A stretch of 64,000 nt of DNA from Girardinichthys multiradiatus (Eukaryota; Chordata; Actinopteri; Cyprinodontiformes; Goodeidae). Shown one piece after another: positions 36,880 through 49,167 of the stretch. The translations under genes and the position numbers were made by a program. The first letter of the stretch is position 1. Each line of letters opens with the position of its first letter. The stretch lies in NCBI RefSeq assembly GCF_021462225.1, contig NC_061816.1:12487390-12551389 (forward strand), written 5' to 3'. The notes under the pieces were generated by a model. It worked only from the letters and a program-made list of their open reading frames with translations, did not search any database and was not told where the DNA came from.

Positions 36880-37935
36880 CAGTGCATCCAGAAAGTATTC
36901 AGAGCTCTGCGCTTTTCCCACATTTAGGTAAGTTACAGCCTCATTTTAAATTATATTAATCTCTTTCCTCATCCTACACTCAATACCCCATTATGACACT
37001 GTGAAATAAGTTTAATAGTGTTGCAAAGTTATTACAAATAGAAAACTGAGAAATGGCATTTGCGTAAGTATTCGCAGCCTTTGCCTTATACTTTGTTGAT
37101 CCACCATGTGGCAGCAATAGCACACCTATCTTTAGGCAGTTTTACCCATTCCTCTCTGCAGTACAGTACATCTCAAGCTCTGTCAGGTTGACTGGGAGAC
37201 ATCTGTGCACAGCATGATTCACAGAGGGGTTCTGAAGTCACTCCTTTAAGATATTGGCTGTGTGCTTTGGGTCGCTCTCCTGCTAAAAAAATGAACACCA
37301 CAGTTTGAGGTCAAGAGCCCTCTAGAGCAGGTTTTCATGCAGGATGTCTCTGTACATTGCTGCATTCATCTTTCCCTTTATCCTGACTTGTCTACCAGTT
37401 CCTGCTGCTGAAAAACATCCTATTAGCATGATGCTACCACCGTCATGCTTAACTTTACTGTAGGGATGGTATTGGCCTGGTAGTGAGTGGTGTCTGGTTT
37501 CCTCCAAACATGACACCTGGCATTCACACCAAAGAGTTCAATCTTTGTCTCATCAGACCAGAGAGTTTTGTTTCTCATGGTCTGAGAGTCCTTCGGGTGC
37601 CTTTTGGCAAACTCCAGATGGGCTGCCATGCGCGTTTATTTTTCTTTTAAAGAAGTGCCTTTTGTCTGGTCAATCTACCATACAGGTCTGATTGGTGGAT
37701 TGCTTCAGAGATGGTTGTCCTGCTGGAAGGTTCTCCTCTCCCCACAGAGGAATGCTGGAGCTTTGATTAGAGTGGCCATGGGGTTCTTGGTCAGCTCCCT
37801 GACTAAGGTCCTTCTTCCCCGATTTCTCAGTTTAGACAGCCAGCCAGTGCTAGAAAGAGTCCTGGTGGTTCCAAACGTCTTCCATTAATGAGGCCACTGT
37901 GGTCATTGGACCTTTAAAGCAGCAGATGTTTTTCT
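36880..37935 (-). mobile_element. Truncated Tc1-like transposon, minus-strand transposase
   Basis: The left terminus CAGTGCATCCAGAAAGTATTC is a typical Tc1 end. Inside it, the minus strand carries transposase pieces: HTH-side sequence at 37640-37900 (plus strand reads CTGACTAAGGTCCTTCTTCC and GAGTCCTGGTGGTTCCAAAC), then [12 protein letters not shown] with the first catalytic Asp at about 37545, then [20 protein letters not shown] at about 37380-37450. The second Asp and the Glu are absent on the left side (gap near 37320). The element ends abruptly near 37935 without a right terminal repeat. Inactive. Confidence 0.8.
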
Positions 37936-39020
37936 GCAGGAAGAATTTGAGCCAAAGATTCTCCAAGAAGAGACAAGTTGTCTCTTATTACGCTTTTTCT
38001 TCCACTGCCCTGAAGAAGACGGTATTTGAAATAACATCTGACGCATGCGCCAGTCCAAGTAAACCCTCGTCCCAGCTGCTAGACCAAGAGCCATGTCATC
38101 TCTGTTCATCGGACCTGCTGAACTCAACAGGTTCTCCTGTTCATCAGAAGAGTAAAGCATAAGGGTTTGTGTCTGGGCAGACAAAATTAGAATAAAACAA
38201 ATTAAATATTGTTTATTTCTTTGTGTTTTGCTTTTGTTGTGGTTCTTAACGTAACTATTCGAGGCAATTAAGCTGCTAAGCCTGATGCTGCAAAATTTGT
38301 TCTAGGTCGTGCTTTAAAGTTGCAACAAACTTTATTTCAGTGAGTGCTTTAAACACAAATGGTCCGATAACATGAGCTTGTTCTGTTTTCTCTGTAATTC
38401 TCATTCTTTCCATCTCACTGTGTGTGTCCATTATCCCAGCATTATCCCAGCTGGTAAAGCTAAAGCTCTGCTAATCCTAAGACAGTATCCAATATAAGTT
38501 TTTCTGTGTTTAAAACATAGCTCAGTCTGGTCGTGGGGCAATCAGCCATAGCATGCCTCCAGCCCTCATAGACACATTCATATTTGTATTTGTGTCATTA
38601 AAAGGCACACGTGGGACCTACAGGGATTGCTTAATAGAGCCACAGTCGGTATTTTCTTTGTTGTTAACGAAGTGAATAATTTCGGACAGCGCCATTTGTC
38701 AGTTCATTTGCCATCTTGTTTTTCGAAATCGTTTGACGCATAATTTTATTTAAATAGTGTTGTATTTTCCCGTCTGTTTTGCATTGTGAACTGGTTGTTT
38801 GAACTCATAACTGTTGTTCTCTGTTAGCTTTCAGAGCTTATTTGGCCTCATCCCAAATTCTTCAAAACAAACCTTGGTTTATAAATATAAATATTTACAC
38901 TGAACTGTATCATTTTACTGGTTATTGGTGTTTTAATTTTATTCTTATTCGCTCCTTATTTTGTAGCTTGTTCATCTTCCTTATTCTTAAAATTTTTACT
39001 TGGTAATTTAGTTGAATGTT
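37936..39020. other. Unassigned intron sequence
   Basis: 37903-38184 has mirror open frames on both strands without recognisable domains. Nothing else was recognised. Confidence 0.4.
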
Positions 39021-39024
39021 AATA

Positions 39025-39310
39025 GTCTGGTTAAAGCTGCCCAAGGTAACTTTTGTAAAAAAAAAAAAAAAATTTATATATGTGTTAAAACTGGCACTAT
39101 ATCCTGACACTATGAGACAGATGATCTGTGAAAAAATAAATAAATAAATAAATCAAGCCCCTCTGGCTCCTCCTTGTGGTCCCACTGCCATTTGCAGAAA
39201 TACATCCCAGTCAGAAACAACCAATCAGAGGCAGGAGGAATGTCTTAGCTGTGTCAATCACGCTCTTTCACTGCTCACACCCCACCCCCTCACAGCCCGT
39301 ACTGTCATTC
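39025..39310. repeat. Dispersed teleost repeat
   Basis: Contains a poly-A run, GGCACTATATCCTGACACTATGAGACAG, an (AAAT)n run, and CCCCTCTGGCTCCTCCTTGTGG with AACCAATCAGAGGCAGGAGG. I recall this combination as a common intronic repeat in spiny-rayed fishes. Its class is uncertain, possibly SINE-like. Confidence 0.4.
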
Positions 39311-39482
39311 AAGCTAAAGATTGCCAGTGTGTAAATTTGTATATTGCTCTACAATACCACACCTCACCAGGCAGGTATGCAAATACAATAATTGACAGAG
39401 ACTGAGATCTGTTATTTTCTGATAATCAGGTGGTGCCCCATTTTGTCAAGGATTGAAGTCCCAATGACACTGCAGGAACATA

Positions 39483-41086
39483 CAGGTCCTTCTCAAAATA
39501 TTGGCATATTGTGATAAAGTTAATTATTTTCCATAATGTAATGATGAAAATTTAACATTCATATATTTTAGATTCATTGCACACTATCTGAAATATTTAA
39601 GGTCTTTTATTGTCTTAATACGGATGATTGTGGCATACAGCTCATGAAAACCCAAAATTTCTATCTCACAAAATTAGCATATCATTAAAAGGGTTTCTAA
39701 ACGAGCTATGAACCTAATCATCTGAATCAACGAGTTAACTCTAAACACCTGCAAAAGATTCCTGAGGCCTTTAAAACTCCCAGCCTGGTTCATCACTCAA
39801 AACCCCAATCATGGGCAAGACTGACGACCTGACTGCTGTCCAGAAGGTCACTATTGACACCCTCAAGCAAGAGGGTAAGACACAGAAAGAAATTTCTGAA
39901 CGAATAGGCTGTTCCCAGAGTGCTGTATCAAGGCACCTCAGTGGGAAGTCTGTGGGAAGGAAAAAGTGTGGCAGAAAACGCTGTACAACGAGAAGAGGTG
40001 ACCGGACCCTGAGGAAGATTGTGGAGAAGGGCCGATTCCAGACCTTGGGGGACCTGCGGAAGCAGTGGACTGAGTCTGGAGTAGAAACATCCAGAGCCAC
40101 CGTGCACAGGCGTGTGCAGGAAATGGGCTACAGGTGCCGCGTTCCCCAGGTCAAGCCACTTTTGAACCAGAAACAGCAACAGAAGCGCCTGACCTGGGCT
40201 ACAGAGAAGCAGCACTGGACTGTTGCTCAGTGGTCCAAAGTACTTTTTTCGGATGAAAGCTAATTCTGCATGTCATTCGGAAATCAAGGTGCCAGAGTCT
40301 GGAGGAAGACTGGGGAGAAGGAAATGCCAAAATGCCAGAAGTCCAGTGTCAAGTACCCACAGTCAGTGATGGTCTGGGGTGCCGTGTCAGCTGCTGGTGT
40401 TGGTCCACTGTGTTTTATCAAGGGCAGGCTCAATGCAGCTAGCTATCAGGAGATTTTGGAGCACTTCATGCTTCCATCTGCTGAAAAGCTTTATGGAGAT
40501 GAAGATTTCATTTTTCAGCACGACCTGGCACCTGCTCACAGTGCCAAAACCACTGGTAAATGGTTTACTGACCATGGTATCACTGTGCTCAATTGGCCTG
40601 CCAATGACCTGAACCCCATAGAGAATCTGTGGGATATTGTGAAGAGAACGTTGAGAGACTCAAGACCCAACACTCTGGATGAGCTAAAGGCCGCTATCGA
40701 AGCATCCTGGGCCTCCATAAGACCTCAGCAGTGCCACAGGCTGATTGCCTCCATGCCACGCTGCATTGAAGCAGTCATTTCTGCCAAAGGATTCCCGACC
40801 AAGTATTGAGTGCATAACTGTACATGATTATTTGAAGGTTGACGTTTTTTGTATTAAAAACACTTTTCTTTTATTGGTCGGATGAAATATGCTAATTTTG
40901 TGAGATAGGAATTTTGGGTTTTCATGAGCTGTATGCCAAAATCATCCGTATTAAGACAATAAAAGACCTGAAATATTTCAGTTAGTGTGCAATGAATCTA
41001 AAATATATGAATGTTAAATTTTCATCATTACATTATGGAAAATAATGAACTTTATCACAATATGCTAATATTTTGAGAAGGACCTG
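39483..41086 (+). mobile_element. Best-preserved Tc1-like transposon in the window
   Basis: Element of 1604 bp flanked by TA (39481-39482 and 41087-41088). Inverted repeats of 200 bp (39483-39682 and 40887-41086) start CAGGTCCTTCTCAAAATATT and differ at about 6 positions, roughly 97% identity. That makes it one of the youngest Tc1 copies here. Its transposase frame is full length except for one internal stop. The relic at 1465-2175 looks like an older cousin. Confidence 0.95.
39811..40809 (+). pseudogene. Near-intact Tc1 transposase, one stop, DD32E spacing
   Basis: A single frame of 332 codons runs from MGKTDDLTAVQKV to SAKGFPTKY, broken only by TAA at 40261-40263 (codon 151), where the family usually has lysine. 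Domains: HTH 1 around residues 25-45 (ISERIGCSQSAVSRHLSGK); a basic GRKRC hinge; HTH 2 around 75-110 (TLGDLRKQW to SRATVHRRVQEMGY); a DDE domain with D148 (FSDES), D238 (FQHDLAPAH) and E271 (LNPIENLW). Only 32 residues separate D238 and E271 instead of 34, because the conserved Ser-Pro before DLNPIE is missing by an in-frame 6-bp deletion. Both lesions should abolish activity. Confidence 0.93.
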
Positions 41087-41088
41087 TA

Positions 41089-42340
41089 TAGGACTATAAT
41101 GTAGCACCTCAATCAGGGGTCATCCATCTCATTATTAAGTCAAAATATTATCTTTTTCGGGGGAAATTTAAAACAGGAACAAGTTCATAGTTTTATTTAA
41201 TTTAAACTTGCAATGTACAAATTTTCTCAAAAAAGTTTCCCACAAGGGTGTGATAACTATAAGGAGGTCCTGGGGTACATTTCAATTTAATTTCTTATCC
41301 TATGAACCCTGTAAACTGCTTCTCAAATCAACACATCGACAAGTGAAGCCTGAGTTAATGACTTCTCTTTTTTATTAGAATAAATCTGTCCCGCAGAATG
41401 TTCCAGGAGATAATTAACTACTGCTTCCATACTCGTTTTAACTGGCATGTTCATTAACGGATTTCCTGCATCCGGTACGGAAAGACATCTAATGTTTCTG
41501 TTAATGAAAATAAATAAATGACTTGGACCAGAGGTAATCAAGTCGAGGCAAGGCTGTGGCAGGGTAACAGGTATCACTGCAAGCTGAGCGGGTTTCATTA
41601 GCTGGAACAGGGCAATCATGCAGGGATCATGCGGGCGGCACGGACATAATGATCATTATAATGTTAGCTGGCAAATAATAAAGTAAACAAGTCACTAATA
41701 CCAGGCTATCAACAACGTATCAAATCTTCTCATTATTTCTTGCACATTTGAATGCAGAATGATCATAATAAAACAATTTTAACACCATTATTTGCAAAGG
41801 TCTGCACAGCAGTTCATCAAATCTAACAAAGAAAGAAAACAATCAAGTAGATGTTATATTAAGAAACAAGGATATTTACATAAGGAAATAAAAAGATAAA
41901 TCACCGTAGTATTAAACGCTGGGGTTTTCATGTACAACCACGCTAACAAACATTGGAACTTTGACTTAGTTTGTTGTGTTGTCTTAAAAACAAAGAAACA
42001 AAAAATTTCCGTATCCTTCGACTGTGCTTCACTATTGAAAGTTTTACCAAGAAATTTAAATATTCATGTTTCAAATTAGAAAAATAACAGAGGTTCTTAA
42101 ATTCAGAATACCTATTTGGAAAGTTGGACGTTCCTTACGAATCAGACCCAAAAATCCAATATGACTACATTGCATATAAAAGCGTAAACCTCCTTTATGA
42201 ACATGTTGCTACAGTGTTTGATAGTCCCCATGCAAATATATACACTTAATCAGAAATGTTAAAAACAGTTAGCCTGATAACTGAATATATGTCAATTAGC
42301 ACTTAGTGAAGGGTCTTAACTTATACAGTACAGCTAACTA
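41089..42340. other. Unassigned intron sequence
   Basis: No gene or repeat recognised. The minus open frame at 41323-41619 lacks any domain. Confidence 0.4.
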
Positions 42341-42349
42341 GAAGAACTT

Positions 42350-42505
42350 ACATTTATACATAGATATCCAGATCAGTATGGAACCTGGGTTTAAGTGCCT
42401 TGCCGAAGGGCATATGCACATGTGGAGGGGGAAGGAAGCTGGAATTGAGCCTACAAGTTTCTGATAGCAAGACAACTGCTACTACCACTGAGTCACTGGT
42501 TTTCA
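42350..42505 (-). repeat. Dispersed repeat with tRNA-like end
   Basis: GGGTTTAAGTGCCTTGCCGAAGGGCA, then GGAATTGAGCCTAC and CCACTGAGTCACTG, resemble a fish repeat whose minus strand looks like a diverged tRNA-like head. Family assignment is tentative. Confidence 0.35.
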
Positions 42506-42509
42506 CACT

Positions 42510-44010
42510 AGTTTTTAAACTTGGAACCAGAACACTGTTCAGCTTCAGTTTGTTTTTAAAAAATAACCATCAGTTAATCTGTGTAGCTGATGGTCCTCAG
42601 TAGTTCTACATCACAGTTTGTTAATTTTACCCTGCAAATAACTGAGCCTAGATTTCTTCTGAGTACAACTAGTGCTGTCGCTGGTACCTACGCCAGGGGG
42701 ATTAGAGGAGATAAACTATTTAATGCATTGTTGTTTAACCTCCAAGATGCCAACCTTTTCTGACACTGGATGCCACCTATACTATACACCGACTCAGTCA
42801 ATCGTCTGATTTTTTTTTTTAGCCGCTTATACACATCCAGAAACTGAAGCATTTAATAGTGATAAAACCTGTGCCTTTTTTGCTGTATGTAGACTCTTAT
42901 TTTCCTTAGGGACACCTTTCCTCTGTTAAACCGATACAATGCATTCCCAAATAGCTTGACTTTGGTTTTCACACACACCCCACCACCACCACAAACAGTA
43001 TTATTCCAGAGAGAATATGTATTCTCTTTGCTTTGCCTCTTCCTTCTCGGTAACAGTGTGGCATACGAAATGGGCAAACCAAATATATCTTACTGTGTTT
43101 ATGCCTTATTCCACACCCCCGAAGAGTTTATACTTTTAGACTTTCTTTCTGATTACCTTCATGATCAATTCAGTGCATTTAACCATAATTACAGATTGCT
43201 TTTTGGCCTTTGGATTTATGGTTTTAAGACTGCATTTATTTTTCTCTGCACTATAAACAAAATTTGAAAAATACCTCTTATTTATACTGTAAAACTAGGT
43301 TAAATATATTGTTGTTGGCCAATTTTCAACTGGTCTGGCTACTGATTGGCTAATTCAAAATTCAAAAAAGAAAAAGCCCCATAGACAAGGAGACATTTTG
43401 CAGTTCCTATCTATCATGTAACATGCTCAGATGGAAATGTTGGCAGATTGTTCAAAGTCCCACAGTTAAGGTAATGACCTAAATCATCTAAAGAATAAAA
43501 ACAGATTGCGATTTGCAGTTTGTAATCCAAACAGTGAGAATAGGGATAATATTTGTATATTCTATATATATTTCAATATTTGCTTTGTATAGGACTGCAA
43601 TGCATAAAATTTAGATTGCGCTCTGGATTTTGATTTGGGGGTTGCATAAGGTGCGGCTCGTCTAGGGCCCCATGCTAACTGCTAATATAAGGCAGTTAAA
43701 GACACATGAAAATGTCAACTCCATAATCAATCTTTTTTTTACTAGTAAGGCCCTGTTTTACTGCAGAGTCAAATCACAACACCATCTCTCCTACACACAC
43801 ACAGTATATCACGCTCGCTTCAAACTAATAATTGATTGTTCACAGCAGAAAGGCTCCTGAACAGCTACAATACATAAATAAATCAACGATTAAAGAACTG
43901 AACATATCTAACAGTAATTATGTGTTGAAAGGATGTGTTGCCACTTTTTGGTGAGAAACATTAATACATCGCATGAAGTTTATCAAATAAGAAAATGCTT
44001 ATTTTTAATA
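42510..44010. other. Unassigned intron sequence
   Basis: AT-rich. The plus open frame at 42956-43267 has no recognisable domain and no splice or promoter context. Nothing else was seen. Confidence 0.4.
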
Positions 44011-44014
44011 ATAA

Positions 44015-45045
44015 TCAGCTGTGGGGTTGGGGGGTTCGTTGTGAGTACGGTGCTTGGTGGTGTCTGCTCTGTTGCGCTTCTGGGCAGAGGCTGGGGTAGT
44101 GTTGCATGGGGCCTTTGCCTTGCCATCGTGGCGCACTGTGCAGAGGAGAGTGGGAGGCGGCGGGGGTGATTAGAGCGGGGCTGGGTGTGGAGCTATATGG
44201 ATGTGTCTTCATCAGCTTCTTGAGGGAAGAGCTCGTTTGTGGTGGTGCGCCAGTGCTGGGAGGGGATTCGTGGCATTTGGGTTTGGAGGCATGTGTTCAG
44301 GGTGGCCCTGTGGGGAAATTCATGTTGGGGTTCATGGAGTTGAGATCAGAATTTAATGGGGGGTTTTGACCATTTCATCCTGAGATGGCTGTGGTTGGTG
44401 GGCTTGTTTGGACCAGGTGGACTCCTTTTGTGTTTGTGGCCCCCTCTCCGGATGGGGAGGGGGGTCGTTGGAGGCTGGGGTCGGAGCGGGGCATTGGGGT
44501 CTGGCCAGGGGTCATTCGGGTTGGAGCGGTGCCGGCACTAGTCTGGGCTGGTGCTAGGGCAGTCTGCCTGTCTCCACCCTGGAAGGAAGGGGACCACCTC
44601 CTGGTCCAGGGGATGGTTGTCCCTCTGAGGTATCGGTACCTGGACCTGGGAGTATTGAGTATGTATGGGGATCGTGAGTGAGTGTACGACGTCCAGTGTT
44701 GTGTGTCTTTGCATTGGGTGTGTGGGTGTGAGTGTTTTTATGTGTACGCATGAGGGTGGGAATACGTGATTGTGACTGTGTGCACCTGTTTTTGAGTCAA
44801 GTTGGGTCTTGAGCTGCTCCCTCCCTTGAGCTTAATAGGCCCCCACCACACTCGCTGCCGGTGGCTGGTGTCTCTGCCCGCTGGAGTGTTAGTGATTTTC
44901 GGTGTCCGGGGCTGGGTGCGTTGGTGTGTACTGGCTCACTTCCGGTGGCTGCTGGCCGAGGCCTGGGCCCCCTAGCTCCGTCAGGCCTCTGCTTGGGGGC
45001 TGATGTGCCTCAGGATCTTGAACTTACTGCAGACACTAAGTGATA
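44015..45045. repeat. G+T-rich island, probable dispersed repeat
   Basis: About 1 kb of strongly G-rich, G+T-skewed plus strand inside AT-rich intron. It has many GGGG runs, GCTGGGTG, GGCTGGGG and GTGGCTGCTGG words, and a TGTG-rich patch at 44690-44790. Several long open frames exist on both strands only because stop codons are rare at this composition; their conceptual proteins are low-complexity. From memory, similar GC-rich blocks ending GGCCCCCTAGCTCC and GGGGGCTGATGTGCCTCAGG recur in teleost genomes, but I cannot name the class. It has potential for G-quadruplexes or R-loops. Confidence 0.55.
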
Positions 45046-45880
45046 TTTTTAACTTTCCTTCCATGCAACACATATTTAGCGTTAGCTTGAAATGACTTTT
45101 TTGGACCAAAAAGCATCAGTTCAGAAAACTAGCTGTACATGGACTTGTAGAGTCTAAGGGATGTGACAGATAGTGTGCTGTTAATTTTTAGACATTCATT
45201 TTACTGTAGTACGGATGCATGTCTGTGCACATCAAAGTAACACTGCTGATCAGAACCGGAGCAGAAATTACAACATCCATCGGAATCCTTCCAGAATTGT
45301 AGTGATTTGAATAAAAATGTTTTGTCACAAGCGGATATTCCCCACTGTGGCATGCACACCAAGTTCAAAAAAGATTGCCATTAAATCCCTCCGTAGGGTG
45401 CTGGTTTGTTAGGTATTTATGCCACTGCCGATTTTGGCTCACATTTAGACGTCACTGCTCTTTAACCTTGTCCTTTCTTGAGGTAAATGGTTTATTTCAT
45501 GGTTTAACTAAAAACATATGGAGACAGGTACAATTGAGCAGAAAATAGAAAGAAATATTTCAATGTTGAATTGAAAACAAATTTAATCTGGCAAAAATTG
45601 TCATTTGCAGGTAAGATGTTTACAAAAACTGGTAACAGGAAATCAGATCCTAATTTGTTCCATCTTTAAGCTCAAGCAGCATATGCTGATTAATTCAGGA
45701 GAAACAAAAATTTATGAATATTATTAGAGCTCCCTTTATTGAACTTTATAAAAAGGATCTAATTAAAAACAACACCAATAATAATACCAGATGATTTTAT
45801 ACATAACCCTCCTCAATAAAGTATGGAAGGTGGGAACATGACTGGAATACATTTGGTTTGCACTTCTATGAGTTGGGTTC
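45046..45880. other. Unassigned intron sequence
   Basis: AT-rich; no feature recognised. Confidence 0.4.
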
Positions 45881-45884
45881 CAAT

Positions 45885-46035
45885 GTAATCAAGCTTTATT
45901 TATAAAGGACTTTAAGCACACAGGACTAAAGTGGTGAATAGAAGAATAAATAAAACACATATAAATAAAGTAAAACAAAAATCTAAAGCCAGATAGGGCA
46001 TAAAAAAATGAAAGTTACACCCCAAACCTATCTAC
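45885..46035. repeat. Decayed LINE-tail-like repeat
   Basis: CAAGCTTTATTTATAAAGGACTTTAAGCACACAGG followed by A-rich sequence (AGAATAAATAAAACACATAT) has the form of a reversed LINE or SINE 3' end seen widely in fish introns. Boundaries are approximate. Confidence 0.35.
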
Positions 46036-46039
46036 AAAT

Positions 46040-48125
46040 GGATGAATGAGGCATCAGGTGCACATCTGGTCATTAGAAATCTGTTGCACTAACTGCATTA
46101 AGGGAAATGGTAAACCATGTTTGAGATTGCTTTAAAATAAGATGCAGTGTTTGTGGGTCCACAGTAATGAACATACAAGTAGATACCCACGATGTTCAGC
46201 AGACAGCACTGAAGCCTCTTCAGATTATCCCTAAAACAGATTACGTTGGAACCAAACTGAGGCCCAAGAAGAAATCAAACATAATTCTTCCTACTCAGAA
46301 TACAGTTTGATGAAATTCCTGAAAAGGTGACTTATTTATTGCCTCTTTTAATACAACTCTTTATCTGCACTGTCCTAAAATCACAAAGCCACAACTAACC
46401 AACTCAATATGTATACCAGAGTCCTGTAACAATTAGAGACTTTCTGTGAACACAAGACATTTTTTATCCTGCTTGTTCAAACCAAAAAAACTTGACATTC
46501 AACATGGTCTGCTTCCTGGTAGATAGCTTTTCATACAAAGGCACTCTAGGATAACAGCTCATCCACTCCTGTGTCATACCAAACCTTACTCCCATTTCTT
46601 CAATCCCACTCCCCTTTTCACCACTGCCACCAGAGTATTCTTGTCTGGCATCACAACTCTAAGATCAGAGCACTGAGCAGTATGCCTGTTAATGGGAAGA
46701 TCTCCCCCCACAGGCTCCTTTACCACATGCATTCTCCCTTACTTTCATTTAATCCCCTCTCTTCACTTCATTTTTCTCCATCTCTCCCTCAGAGTTTTTC
46801 ATTTTGCAAACCTTCTCCTTCCCTCATTCTTACCCTTTGCTAGTCCTCTCCATCTACCCTCAACTTTTTCTCCTCCTCATCTCGACTCTCCTCCTCTCGT
46901 GTGCTTGTTTTGAACACACCAGAACCAGGACATGGGTCTCTGGGGGTGCCGAGGCTTCTTATGTAACATAATAAAAAATTCACACTTTGCATGTTCTTAT
47001 TATGAACAGAAGAATAAAGGGCGATGCAAAATGTGGTTGTTGGAGGCTGCAACTACAAATTAAAAATAACTTGCTGAAGAAGGAAACAGCTTTGTTTGAC
47101 CATTTTGGCTGCAGAAATTTCTAATCTCTTTTTATATCCACTCCTAGTACATCTACATAATGTTTACTGCAAACTAATTCCTTACACATAGTAGTCCTCA
47201 GATGGAACTTTTCTCATGAGAGAAAAACAATACAATTAGCAATAAATTGGTGCCTGTCATGCCACGACCCTATTTCCACATCATCAATCATCAAACCAGC
47301 GCTATTGTGGAAGCAGGAAAGGATTCGGCTGCCTAATGATGCACCGCTTACAATTTTCCCCTTATTTACAGATATGAAAGACATTTCAAACAAATATCAG
47401 ATGAAGTCACAAGCCTGCTTATTCTCTCCGCAAGCCACAAGTTAAGTTAGAAATGCACCAATATTCAAGTCATTGGTCATTTTCTCTTGCATCTTTTTCT
47501 GGTGCAGGCAAGTAATGCAGCCGATTTAAAACCCATAAAAGCCTGTTTACCACTGCTATTCACAGATCATCTGCAGAGCATGAATTATTAATTCGACCAG
47601 AGCATCTCCTTCTCCCTCTTCTTTTCTCGCTGTTTAAAACACTCTTCCATAATGTCATGCAGAGGCATTAGTCATTACTCAACTATCTGCAAAGCAGTGA
47701 GGGCCTGTGTAGAAAAGAAGAATATTATTTGTTCTTCCCATATCAGTCAATCTAAATTAACATGTGGAACTAAGTGAAATAAAGTGGAAAAGGACAACTA
47801 AAATCCCTCAAGTTTAGTCAACAATACCTTTATAAATTTTTCCATCTATTAAGGTTTGTCATTTTTTTCTAAAAGTAGCAGAGTGCATTTTCAACGCAGT
47901 GGAGCAGTGTTAATTAGGAATTATCAGAAATTAATTAAGATTTAAATAAGTCCCAAGGTGAAGAACTTGCTTATTACAATGCCATGTAAATCTCCTATAA
48001 TCCGTTATAACACGCCAGCCAAACACTGCGAATATTAAGATGCACAGCAACACTCACTGTTCACTCACAATTACTGCCATCTAAAAGCTGCAGTGGAATT
48101 TGCACATGGCAATGACATGAGCAGA
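46040..48125. other. Unassigned intron sequence, pyrimidine-rich patch
   Basis: 46590-46910 is C+T-rich on the plus strand, which explains its overlapping open frames. 47280-48120 is non-repetitive with homeodomain-like AT words (GAATTATTAATTCG at 47582-47595). No gene recognised. Confidence 0.4.
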
Positions 48126-48129
48126 CGAG

Positions 48130-49167
48130 CAATGCCTTGCACAAGTGTTCGAGAGAGTAAACCTTTTCCACATTTTGTCACGTTACAACCAAAAACATGA
48201 ATGCATTTTATTGGGATTTTATGCGTTAAGCCAAAACAAAGTAGAGGGTAATTTTAAAGTATAAGGAAAAGAATACAGGGCTGTGCAATCGTACGCTGTC
48301 CCCTTCACTCTCATACCCTTGAAGAAAATCTAGTGTAAAACATTGACTTAAGAAGTCGTATAATTAAGAAATATACTCCACTTGTGTTTAATTTACTGTA
48401 ATATGTACATATCACCAAGCAAAGTTCAAACCACCATCCTAAAATGCAAAGACTTTGGCAAAATAGAAGAGTCTGTCGACAGGACACCTATTAGTGGTGC
48501 ACTACACAACTGGCCTACAAGGAAGGGTGGCAAGAAGAAACCCATTGTTGAAAAAGAAAAACACTTTTGAAAGTTCATCACAAACCACTGTAGAGGACAC
48601 ACGAATATGTGGAACAAGATCTTCAGATGACAACAACATTTAAGTTTTTGGGCTTAGAGACTGGGGTTTACATTTAAGTAGAAGAATGACCTTAAACATA
48701 AAGCAAGAGAGACAATTGGGTGGTTTGGATCAAAGCATATTCATGTGTTACAATGGTCCAGTCAAGGTCCAGACCTACATCTAATTGATAATCTGTGGCT
48801 ACACTTAAAAATTTGTGTTCACAGGTGCTCCCCATCCAGTTCGACTGAACTCGAGCTACTTTGAGAAGAAATATTGGTGAAAATTTCAATCTCTCCTCCA
48901 AAACACTTGGAACTGTGGTTACAGCAAAAGCTGATTCTACAACATATTGACTCAGAGTAGTGATGAACACAAAAGTGCAACACATTTTCCAGTTCTTTAT
49001 TAGTAGAAAAATGTAACCATGTATCCATTTTCTTCAACTTCACAATTCCGCTCTACTTTGTGTTAGTCTATCACAAAACATCTAAATACACAGAGGTCGG
49101 TGGTTGGAACCCCACGAAATCTAAAAAGGTTTAAGGGGCATGAATACTTTTGCAGGGCAAGGTATTG
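48130..49167 (+). mobile_element. Old Tc1-like transposon, degraded
   Basis: Matching diverged ends: left CAATGCCTTGCACAAGTGTTC and right, reverse-complemented, CAATACCTTGCCCTGCAAAAG. The interior shows decayed transposase: 48440-48570 resembles N-terminal sequence, and 48754-48850 can be read as W-x-x-QGPDLH-LIDNLW, the eroded [11 protein letters not shown] block with E changed to D. The flanking TA pair is not preserved on the left. Multiple stops and gaps; inactive and clearly older than the copies at 22 and 39 kb. Confidence 0.75.

Noticed and set aside
42956..43267. 103-codon plus-strand open frame
   Set aside because: Phe/Leu/Tyr-rich chance translation of AT-rich DNA, no domain or context.
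44106..44681. Long open frames on the plus strand in the GC-rich island
   Set aside because: Gly/Trp/Val-rich translations arise from G+T-rich composition with few stops; similar frames occur on the other strand.
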